DNA from: Marsupella aquatica | Lineage: Eukaryota; Marchantiophyta | NCBI GenBank assembly: GCA_973895155.1 | Contig: OZ316891.1 | Location: 1,736,001-1,800,000 of the forward strand | DNA: 64,000 nucleotides | Direction: 5' to 3' | Part shown: positions 54,734 to 64,000 of the stretch, piece by piece | Position numbering within the stretch: the stretch's first letter is position 1 | Layout of the letters: the number at the start of each line of letters is the position of its first letter | Notes under the pieces: model-generated | The model's database searches: none | What the model was told of the DNA's origin: nothing | The model's input: the letters and a program-made list of their open reading frames with translations, nothing else | Position numbers and translations under genes: made by a program

Positions 54734-54927
54734 CTCTTGTCTTGGGGACTGGACTAAATGCAACCATATGGAATCCTCAGCGGGAAGTTCTAGACAATCA
54801 CCAAACCAGGTCTCCCCCTAAAAACCACAAGGATTAACTAAGGGTTAACTAGAACTAAGCCGTAGCCTAACAGGAATGAGTAATCCATATACAAATAGTC
54901 ACACATTGTTAAATAACTCTACTTGCA

Positions 54928-57900
54928 CTACAACTGCAAAACCTGCAAAGTAGCACGGTGTCTTGAAAAACTCTCCAAAGGAATCACTTTGGTAAAGGCA
55001 TCAGCGGGATTGAGCTTTCCATCAATCTTGACTAGCTCAAAAGTTTTATCAGACACTGCTTGCCTGATAAAATGGTACCTGATATCAATGTACTTCACCC
55101 TGCTATCCATCACCTGGTTAGCAGCCAAGTGAAGAGCACTCTGACTATCACAGTTTAGAGTCATTTTGCCATGCTCTAAACCCATCTCCACGATCAACTT
55201 GTCCAACCAAATTGCTTCCTTTGCTGCTTCTGCTGCTACAACATACTCTGCTTCTGTAGTAGACTGAGATATGCACTTCTGCAAGGTAGATTTCCAACTG
55301 ATACATCCTCCTCCAAGAGTGTATACAAACCCAGTTGTAGACCTCCTTGTATCCAGACAGCCTCCATAGTCAGAATCTACATAGCCAACTAACGTTCTAT
55401 CTGATGTGTTATCAAATAGTAATCCATAGTCCTGTGTTCCCTTCACATACCTGAGAATTGACTTCACAGCTTCCCAGTGTACCTTCCCTGGATTTGACAT
55501 GAATCTGCTAACCTTGCCCATCGCTAGGGCCAAGTCAGGCCTAGTACAAGTCATCAAATACATCAGACTGCCTACTGCCTTCTCATAAGGAATCTTAGCC
55601 ATCAGACCTTTCTCCACAACATCCGTATGAGAGAAAGCCGATGATAACTTGAAATGTGAAGCTAAAGGAATATTCACTGGCTTACAATTCTCCATGTTGA
55701 ATCGTGCAAGTACTTTCCTCGCATACTGGCCTTGACTCAAGCACAACTGTCCAGTCTCAGAGTTCCTAAAAATCTCCATCCCTAAGATCTTCTTGGCCTT
55801 ACCAAGATCCTTCATCCTGAATTCAGCACTCAATTTCGCCTTGAGACTATCAACCTTAGATTGATCTTTAGCCATAATCAGCATGTCATCCACATAGATC
55901 ACCAGAATGATGAAACCAAATACATCATTCTTGACTGATTTCGTATACACACAAGGATCATACACCATCCTTGTAAAACCTTGAGCAAGCATGAAATCAT
56001 CAAACCGCTTGTTCCATTGTCTGGGAGATTGCTTCAATCCATACAAGGACTTGAGCAATCTACAAACTAAGTTCTCTTGGCCCTTCTTCATAAAGCCTAG
56101 TGGCTGTGTCATGAAGATCATCTCTTCCAAGTTGCCATAGAGAAAAGCAGTAACAACATCCATCTGATCCATCACCAGACCAAAAAACACAACAAGCTGA
56201 CACAAGATCCGAATTGTGGAATACTTAGCCACCGGTGAAAAGACCTCATTGTAATCCACTCCTTTTTCCTGAGTGAATCCCTTGGCAACAAGCCTTGCTT
56301 TGTAGATCTTGTCTCCACCCTCTGAAGGACTATCCTTCAACTTGTAAATCCACTTGCTGTCCACCACTTACTGACCTCTTGGAAGCTCCACCAGCTCCCA
56401 TGTCTTGTTGTCACTCAAAGATTGTAACTCCCTCTGCATTGCTGCATTCCACTCATGCTTCTGCTCTGAAGCACAAGCCTCACTATACGAAGAAGGCTTT
56501 CCTTCTTCCAAGATCAAAGCCATATCATCTTCATCAGGTGCAATGTCAATATCATCTAGCTTAGATGAGTCTGCCCATTGACCATACCTGGTAGGAGCTC
56601 TAGTAGAACGACTGGAAGTTCTTCTAGTATATGACTTAGGCTGATCTGTAGCTGCTGCTGGTTGAATTTGAGGTACCCCAGCAACAATCTGCTCCTCTTA
56701 TTCCATCACAGGAACCAGCTCCAAGCCCGAAGCTTCTCCATCTTTCCTGTCATGAACATCATCATGACTAATCTCCCCCTCAACCCCGTCCGGGATGGGA
56801 GATTTCTCCTTGTCAGTATGGGAGTCCTGAGAACTCTCCCCCTCCTTTGATGATCTGGATTCATTAAAGGACACATCTCTACTGACAATTAGCTTATAGG
56901 TTACTGGATCCCATAACCTATAACCCTTCACACCTTTCTGATAACCAAGGAAAATGCACTTCTTCAACTTGGACTCCAGCTTGGATCGAAGCTGGGGAGG
57001 TGTAAGCACATAAGCATCACATCCAAAAATCCTCAGATGTGAGTAATCTGCTGGACGCCCGTACCTCATTTCAAATGGCATTTTGAATCCAATAGAACTG
57101 GATGGAGAAAAATTTATCAAATAAGCTGTAGTGTTGACAGTTTCAGCCCAAAACTCATGTGGTAAGCATGATTGACTCAACATACTCCTCGAGCGGTCCA
57201 ATAGTGTTCGGTTGAGTCTCTCAGAAACACCATTCTGCTGAGGAGTATAGCTTGTTGTGAGATGACGGGTAATCCCTTGCTCCTTACAATACGTTCCAAA
57301 TTCACCGAAATTGTATTCACCGCCATTATCTGATCGAAGATATCTCACCTTATTACCAGTCTGATTCTCAACTTGGGCTTTCCACTCCTTAAAAGTGGCA
57401 AAAACATCAGACTTATTGTGTAGAAAGTATATCCACACATACCTTGAGTAATCGTCAATGAACGTGACATAGTATAACCGTCCAGAATGTGAGGGAGTAG
57501 GGGCTGGACCCCACACATCACTATGTACATACTCAAGTACCTCCTTGCTGGTGTGAGTTCCAACTCCGAAAGGTTTTCTGTGCTGCTTCCCTAGCACACA
57601 GTGCTAACAAAATTCCAACTTACAAGATTGCAAATTAGAAAGTTATCCTTTCTTCTGAAGAATAACCAAACCTTTTTCACTTATGTGGCCCAAACGGAAG
57701 TGCCACAGCCGGGCCGTCTCCTCATGAGATAAGGTTACATTGGTTTCATCACAGATTACACTGCCCTCCAAAACGTATAGATTGCAATGTCTCTTTCCCT
57801 TCAATACAACTTTAGTACCAGTTGAAACCTGAAGGACACCATTAGCAGAACTCCACTGATGGCCATTTGCTTCTAAAACTCCAAGTGAAATGAGATTTTT

Positions 57901-59201
57901 CATCATGCTGGGAATATGTCTTACATTCCTCAATGTTCTCACAGCACCATCAAACATCTGAAATCTACAGATCCAAGTCCAACAACTTGACATGGGATTC
58001 CATTTCCCATCAACATTGACCCGTTGGAAACCGTGTAAGAACTGAAACAATCTCTCCTAGAGCAAATGTGAAAAGTACATGCACTATCTAGAATCCAGTC
58101 ATCACTACCTGGATTTGACACTATGTTGAGAGCATAACCTTGACATCACAATATGTCATCATCATCGAGTAAATCTACCTCATGCGAGCTCGATGCCGCG
58201 TTAGCAGAGGCAGTAGGGACCTTTACTCGACAATCCCTTTTCATGTGGCCTGGCTTGCCACAATTCCAACATGCAAGAGGCTTCCTCTCTTGTGATTTCC
58301 CTCTGGATTTAGATCTCCCCCGTGATGTAGATCTAAACCTGTTCTGCCCATTTGTGCATTGCGTTGCTCTTCTCCTGTTCACATTGAGCGCAGTGCCAGA
58401 AGAAGATGTTGTCTGTGATTGACCCAGCTTCTTCTGAGCATCATCAGACAGTAAAGAGCTCACCACCTCATTATACGAAATGGACTTCAGATCTCTGTAC
58501 AAGAGCACCTGTTTCAAGCCCTGACATGACGGCGGTAAGGAGCTTAGCAGAAGCAAGGCCTAATCCTCATCTTCAACTCCTTTTCCCAGGTTTGACAGAT
58601 CCACCGCTAGACTATCAAATTCATCTAGGTGATCCTGCATCTTGCTCCCTTCCTTGAGCCTGAGGCTCATCAAGAGAGACTTCTTGTACAGCCGGTCTGA
58701 CGCATCTTCTCGATAGTACTTCTCTCTAAGAGCCTTGAACAGTGACACGCAATCCGCATAATCATCCAGTTGCTTGATGATGTGCTGCTTGAGATATAGC
58801 ATCACTGCATTGACAGCAATCACCTGCTCCTGTCTCCACTGTCTCACAGAAATCTCCTCCTCTCCATCATACTGCTCTCGCGAAGAGAGCAGATGAGCTA
58901 AGCCCATGGCCCGTAGAACACCCTTCACTTGCTTCTCCCATAGCAAGTAATCAGTACGACCATCGTACTTCTCCACCTCAAACTTCACTCCTCCAAATCT
59001 AGCCATCTCCCTCTTCTTTCCCACTATCGACAGCTCTGGTAGTAACACAGCTTCCTCCACTGCACGCCGCACCGGTGATCGTACCAGTGTCACTAGTTCT
59101 TCCTCAAACGGTAGCAGCTCCTCCTCAGACTCTCCGTCTGGCCATCGCGATCCTGAAGCTCCACCGATGCCAATTCTTGCAGTATCCTCCGAGTCACTCA
59201 T
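54928..59201 (-). pseudogene. copia gag-pol, disrupted
   Basis: Gag begins at the ATG at 59201 (MSDSEDTARIGIGG) and includes a zinc knuckle CWNCGKPGHMKRDC near 58260. Protease follows (WILDSACTFHIC), then the GAG-pre-integrase block (RLWHFRLGH). Integrase has SDVWGP, DDYSRYVW, RSDNGGEY and QQNGVSERLNRTLLD. Reverse transcriptase has WIYKLK, YGLKQSPRQW and the catalytic YVDDML. RNase H has DSDYGG, STTEAEYVVAAEA and DIRYHFI. In-frame stops are at 58560-58562 (TAG), 58146-58148 (TGA), 57643-57645 (TAA), 57604-57606 (TAG), 56698-56700 (TAA) and 56368-56370 (TAA), and the frame changes once between about 57940 and 58050. Each stop is one that a single C-to-T change could create. The protein cannot be made intact from this copy. 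Confidence 0.93.
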
Positions 59202-60890
59202 ATGAAACAATCATGAAAAAACGTTTTTTTTCGAAACTTCTCATAAAACTCAAAACTCAACACCGCCGTGTAGCCCACGAAGCTAGGAGTCCAATACTGA
59301 AAGCCGAAATCAAAAACGAAATTCGACGGAAAAGTTATTCAAATTTTGGTCGGGGTGGGTAAAACCTTGGGAAACTCCCCCGTTTTGACCACCTCGGAGA
59401 ATAACCAAAATACCCAGTGCAACCCGTCGTCGGAATCGCGACGTGATTGGTGAGCCGCGTTGCTAACTCCAGTGGCAACGTCCTCACCAAAAAAGAACCA
59501 AAAAAGAACCAAAAAAGGTACCGTTCGGCGGACGAAATCTTTGTCGGACCGCCGAAAAACAACTCTCTGTTTTTCGGGAATATTCCCGCACAGTTTTTTG
59601 GGAATATTCTCACAGGGGGCCGTTCCCCCTGTCCAAGCGGTTAAAATGGAGGGTGGCAGGCCCCGACATAAAGGGAAAAACAAAGGAGAACAAAAAATGG
59701 CTATTAAAAGCGCCCTAAAGGGGGTGCTTAAGCCCCTTACCAAAATACAAAGTATAAATAAAAGGGCGCATTCGCGTCGTATAGGCGACGCGAGGCGGGC
59801 CAGGGGGCGTACAGGGTATTGAGGCAGGGGCCGGGAGTACAAAAATACAGCCGACGGGGCAGGCAGCCAGTGCCGCGAAGTAGCGAGCACCCGCAAGGGC
59901 AGGGCGAGGTAGGAGTCGCGATGGCAGGCCGGCAGTCGCGAGGGCGTAGCGCGGGGCCGCAGCGGGGCGTACAACGCAGGGCACGCCAGCTACTTGTGAA
60001 CGGGGGCGCAAGGTAGCGGGCATAAGGCCGGGGCGCACGCCGGTCGACGTTGCGCAGCCAAACTCTGGCCCAAGTAAACGGGGAGTCGGGAGGGGGGAGC
60101 GAGAGCGGGAGGACACAGCCGACAGGGGGGAGTAATCCGAGTATGCGAGGCCCAAATATGAGGTGTGTGTATACACCTCGTGTATACACGGAAATATGGC
60201 CCAAAAAACCCCCCTTTAAATCCAAAAGGAAATTACTCACTTGGATTGCCGCTGTTTGAAACGAGGAAAAAGAACGTCGCTGACGGGAAATGTTGTCACA
60301 GTTTGCAGCCTTAGCAGAGACTAAACTTTTCGTCACGTCACCTTCACTCCGCGTCAAGTGCCAATGCTGGGCTCAAAATGACCACCTTGCCGTGATCAAA
60401 CCATTGAGCCGTAGCACTTCGTGTCTCTTCCACCGAGTCGGACATCACAAAGAGAAACCCGGTTCAGATGTGAACAAGCTCCATAGCTTGTGAAAAAACC
60501 TGAACGCCTCCTTCACTCGTCACGACGTACTCGGTAACAACTCGGCAGCAATCCAGCTACCGAAACGACCAGCTCGCTTCAACCTTCAACTTAAGCTATA
60601 ATGTGCGATCCCTCTCGCACCGCACAGCTCACACCGTTGAAAAAAGTGAATTCTGGTCTCTCTCCCGAAATACCGTCGAACACGAATAAACCCTGAAGGA
60701 CGCAAACTTCGATTCCTCCCCACCACGGATACTGATCAGCGAGTTCTAACCACCGTTAGAAAGCCCTCTCACTAACCTATCCGCTCAGCAACACACATTC
60801 GAGTTTCATGCGACGAAACTCTGAATGTACCATCGACAATGAACGCTGGAAAAACCTGTCACGAAAAAACCTCGTCACCTCCCAGGCATG
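59202..60890 (-). other. Long GC-rich, hairpin-rich copia leader
   Basis: This is the untranslated stretch between the PBS and gag. It is about 1.7 kb, far longer than usual in copia, and its middle (about 59340-60230) is markedly GC-rich. Strong inverted repeats include CAGGGGG/CCCCCTG at about 59614-59632, GGGAATATTCCC at about 59578, and GTGTATACAC twice at about 60166-60191. Long frames on both strands here follow from base composition and match nothing. An internal insertion into the leader is likely, but I could not define its ends. Confidence 0.6.
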
Positions 60891-60901
60891 CTCTGATACC
60901 A
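60891..60901 (-). other. Primer-binding site for initiator tRNA-Met
   Basis: On the minus strand TGGTATCAGAG starts two bases after the 5' LTR end. It is complementary to the 3' end of initiator tRNA-Met, the usual copia primer. Confidence 0.93.
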
Positions 60902-60903
60902 CT

Positions 60904-61247
60904 TGTTGAGCATAGACGACATTCACAACGACAAGCCCATGAACCATCCAACGCACAATAGTCGACACAGAGAGATACATGGTTCACCTCCACATGAGGC
61001 TACGTCCACGGGAACACACAAGAGCTTTATTGCACTCTAGGCCGATCGGCCATACCAAGTATCCACAGCACAAGCTCTCCCTATCTCTCAACTAGCTCCG
61101 TAACAATGAGCCTAAGTTCCACCAGGGTCTGGCATCAGCCCTGGCTATATACACAACAGCACTACCGCTAACATTAGCTAAGTCCTAACCTGAGTTAGAC
61201 TAACTGTGATTAGCTCATGAGTCACAAGACTAGAACAATATCTAATA
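60904..61247 (-). repeat. 5' LTR of the copia element
   Basis: 344 bp. It matches the 3' LTR but ends TAATA instead of TAACA on the plus strand, so the terminal TG of the element has become TA. Nearly all differences from the other LTR are T or A here where the 3' LTR has C or G. Confidence 0.95.
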
Positions 61248-61252
61248 GGTTG

Positions 61253-64000
61253 GATATATACCATCTAATGAACAAAATGGTTTCTTTATTGGAACATGGG
61301 CTAGATGAAAGGTCACAATCTTTGTACCACAGCCAACGGCTAGTTGATTAGCAAATAAAAATAGAAGAAGCTCAATTCTCCTTAGTAATGCGGCTAAGGA
61401 CAACCGACACCATTGGATCCTCAATCGAAACCACAATTATAATCATATGGATGGTCCATGTAGTTCCACGTGCAGGAATATGCAGAAATAAAACCGTGAC
61501 TATCGGTCAAAGTACCCTGCACGTAATTCAATGTTAAATCTTTAGGTTGTCGTGTCAGGGTCTTTATAAATTTGGCAAAAATCACAAGTATTCAAAACTA
61601 TTCCAAAATATAATTAGACATCAATAAAAGAAATAACAAAGAGAAATGAATAAACCATTTGATAAAGTTGATGCTCAAATATACCATGACTTTGAACTTG
61701 AGATTTCCATAGACCAAATATCATTTGATCTTCAAAATCGTGACGATTATCCGGAAGAAAAGATGCTAACTGAGTATTCTATGTTAACTGTTATAATTTA
61801 TCGAAATATCTTGACATACGTGATGATCCATGAAAGCTTTAGTTTCCAATTTGATGCAAAAGCAGGATAATGCATTCAAAGCGCCCCCCAAAAACAGAGA
61901 GAAAATAACCATCGGTGCAATTCGCATTCAAAAATTGAGAGAAAGCGTTTTAGATTCAACAATTTTATGGGTAGAACTACAATTTCACTATTTCAGTATT
62001 ATTATTAGCCCTTTCACAACATTTCGTGACGTTAAAGTACTCAACACTGGCCATGACATTGTTATGTCCGTGTCGGTACTGTACAGTAACATACGGGAAT
62101 AAGGCCTCCACGGCTCCACTAGTTCGGCGGTACTGTACGGGTTCTTGGAGGGCAACCGCTAGACTAGGCTACGCTTTAGCAGGACCGTACCTCTTACTTT
62201 GGGCCCACAACTGCGGCTCTACTACTTTAGCAGGACCTCTACTCTAGGTACTCTAGTTTAGGTCCTCTGCTCAAAGGCTGTCGAACGTGCTCTTCGTTGT
62301 TCTCTCCTTGTTTGGGATCTCTCGTTGGCGAAAAACACCATCGCACAAATTCCTGTATGTACTACTCTTCTATTGGATTCGCACATTGAAGCTCGCAAAA
62401 TCGCAACTCTGCAAAGCCTACGACGTGCATGCTGAACAGTCAGAGCTGCTGGGCTAGAAATTCCGTACCTGACCTGACCTCGTTGGCCTCAGCTGAGAAG
62501 ATATTGTTGAAGCAACGGATCTCTGTCTGTCCTCGGAATTTGTCGCTCTCTGTCTGCGTCCATCCTCTCTGTACTTTACTGAGTGATGAATCACTGAGGG
62601 AGAGCAGTGTTTGCTTTTGCTCTGGCTCGTCTCTCTTTCTGCTGACTCTTGCTGGCGAATGGAAAGAAAGAGAGAGCTAATTGGCAGTGCTGCTGATGCA
62701 ATCCAGTCAGTGGCTTCCTGTTTCCGTTTTCACATTGCTCAGGGTGTTTACAAGACTTCAGGGCTGCAATTCAGTGGCTTCCTGTTTCCGTTTTCACATG
62801 GCTCAGGGTGTTTACAAGACTTCAGGGCACTCGTGATTTTTTCCACCAGCGCAAACTGGAGGCCACTTTGTGTTCTAAAGATACTCCAGATCAAAATCTT
62901 GGAAATGTTTGGACCCTTTGAATGAGGGGTTTAAAATTCGAGACAAAATAATCACCCTACATAAACATTTTCCTTGGGCCCATTCCTTGCCGCCATGTAG
63001 GATAGTAGATACTATATTCGAATAGCCCTGAGTTATCGTCTCTCAGAGCCCAGCGAGCGAGGGGGTAGCATTGATTGAATGCTGCTTGCCGTGCATTCCA
63101 TTCTTATGGCAGGCAGGAGGCAGGCATTCGTTCAAGACTGCGGCCCCTAGCCTCATTCCCGGGTCTGTCTAGTCCCTGAATAACAGCTATTCTAGCCCGG
63201 TAGCTTGCTCTCTTCTATGTTTGCAGCAATATGGGAACATCTCGGACGGTTTCACATTCCTTTGGATTCCCCTCACGGTCGTTCGTGCCCTGCACCTACT
63301 GGACTCGGCGGAGATCTCTACTTCCATCTCATCATCACCCCGGAAGCAATTTCTGGGAGAAAGCTGTTGCGGCAGAGAGCTGTTACGGCAGATAGCTGTT
63401 GCAGCTGCTCCCCGGCGTGTGAACTGTGAGTTGTGAAGAGAGGAGATTCCAGCGGATGACCTTGTGGGACGACTGTACAGTAGTAGTGCTGCCACTAGCC
63501 AGTTTAGTTCAGCTCTGCGCTCTGCTCTGAAGTGAGCAGGAGGGAGGTGGGGCGTGGTGTGGGTCGTTTGTGTTCTACGTAAGACCATCATGCGGATGTT
63601 GGGTAGTTAGAGCTTTGTGAGGCTTGTCTGTCCTTGTTGGGTCCCTGATTTCGTGGGCCGAGAGAGAGAGTGTTCGGATATAGGTGGCAGGTGATGATGA
63701 AGAGAAGGACACCAGGGAAAGGGTGAGTCTGGGGAGAGCAGGACACGCATGGGAATGTCCTCGGTGATAAAAGTCTTGCCGTTACATTTAATTCTGCAGA
63801 TCTTTTCTCTCCGCCTGTCCACACTCGGAATTCCATTCCCCGTGCTGTAGTGCACAGCCCGCACCGTGGCACAGAGGATGAGCTGAGGAGCTGTGAGGTG
63901 CTGCGGAGTCGTTGAGGAGAGGTTGTGGTGGGAAGCTCCGTGGTGGGAATTCGTTCGGCGGGAGTGGCTAGAGCTGTGATCCTACATTGTGCACTGACTG
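61253..64000. other. Unassigned region right of the copia element
   Basis: No gene supported. At about 62065-62260 there are interleaved short repeats (GGTACTGTAC, TTTAGCAGGACC, CTCTACT). A 64-bp tandem duplication lies at 62708-62829. After about 63000 the sequence becomes GC-richer and could be the leader of a gene beyond the window; frames of 60-134 residues on both strands overlap and none is recognisable. Confidence 0.4.
62708..62829. repeat. 64-bp tandem duplication
   Basis: CAGTGGCTTCCTGTTTCCG starts at 62708 and again at 62772. Over the shared length the two copies differ at essentially one base (CATTGCTC versus CATGGCTC), so this is recent. Confidence 0.93.

Larger units (their letters stand above)
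54377..61247 (-). mobile_element. Complete Ty1-copia retrotransposon
   Basis: A full-length element of 6871 bp on the minus strand. The 3' LTR is 54377-54720 and the 5' LTR is 60904-61247. A 5-bp target duplication GGTTG flanks it (54372-54376 and 61248-61252). Next to the 5' LTR is a primer site for initiator tRNA-Met, and next to the 3' LTR a polypurine tract. The order gag, protease, integrase, RT, RNase H is that of copia. The coding frame is broken, so this copy is not autonomous. The leader between PBS and gag is unusually long (about 1.7 kb) and GC-rich. Confidence 0.96.

Noticed and set aside
59339-60357. Minus-strand frames of 153-211 residues in the copia leader
   Set aside because: Open because the region is GC-rich; overlapping in several frames, with no known domain and no copia protein expected there.
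63187-63591. 134-residue minus-strand frame near the right edge
   Set aside because: Composition-driven, with competing frames on both strands and no recognised motif.

Overview
The window is nuclear DNA of a land plant. It carries spliced genes with GT-AG introns of about 100-850 bases, an R2R3-MYB gene with the standard plant exon lengths (133 and 130 nt), a Ty1-copia retrotransposon primed by initiator tRNA-Met, an SR140-type splicing factor and a 20S proteasome alpha subunit. A bryophyte or lycophyte is a reasonable guess, because of the compact genes and an intronless bacterial-looking LRR-kinase, but the sequence does not settle the lineage.

Layout. 1-3494: AT-rich repeats, then unrecognised sequence. 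3495-4319 (+): dual-specificity phosphatase of the DUSP12/Yvh1 type, with no recognisable C-terminal zinc domain. 4320-7849: short tandem repeats, no supported gene. 7850-15699 (-): U2-associated SR140 in 16 exons. 15700-25439: repeat land, with a 64-bp minisatellite, a diverged AT-rich satellite, a 16-bp perfect inverted repeat, a Helitron-like 3' end, a decayed copia pol and a tRNA-like tract. 25440-28355 (-): R2R3-MYB in four exons. 28356-32796: repeats, including one copy of a Mutator-like short element. 32797-34140 (+): single-exon LRR plus protein-kinase gene whose architecture matches proteobacterial proteins. 34473-34882: recent 205-bp tandem duplication. 36823-38562 (-): proteasome alpha-7/PAD1 in three exons, followed upstream by three 204-bp tandem repeats able to form stem-loops. 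39468-47856: mostly non-coding, with a broken unrecognised coding region on the minus strand (45251-46325) and a second copy of the short TIR element (47142-47561). 47857-49077 (+): small three-exon gene for an 89-residue membrane-type protein. 49078-53785: repeats. 53786-54205: third TIR element, with a perfect 9-bp target duplication. 54377-61247 (-): complete copia element with 344-bp LTRs, PBS, PPT and 5-bp target duplication, but a gag-pol frame broken by six stops and one frame change. 61248-64000: unassigned.

The genes are unrelated housekeeping or regulatory genes (splicing, proteolysis, transcription, dephosphorylation, probably respiration) and do not form a pathway. The most distinctive points are the bacterial-type LRR-kinase, a stop-free 117-nt intron in SR140 that could be retained in frame, the Mutator-like short-element family, and the structured 204-bp repeats next to the proteasome gene.

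Exon coordinates were derived by hand from GT/AG sites, reading phase and recalled family similarity. The four spliced genes each sum to a whole number of codons, which supports the models. No database or RNA evidence was available.
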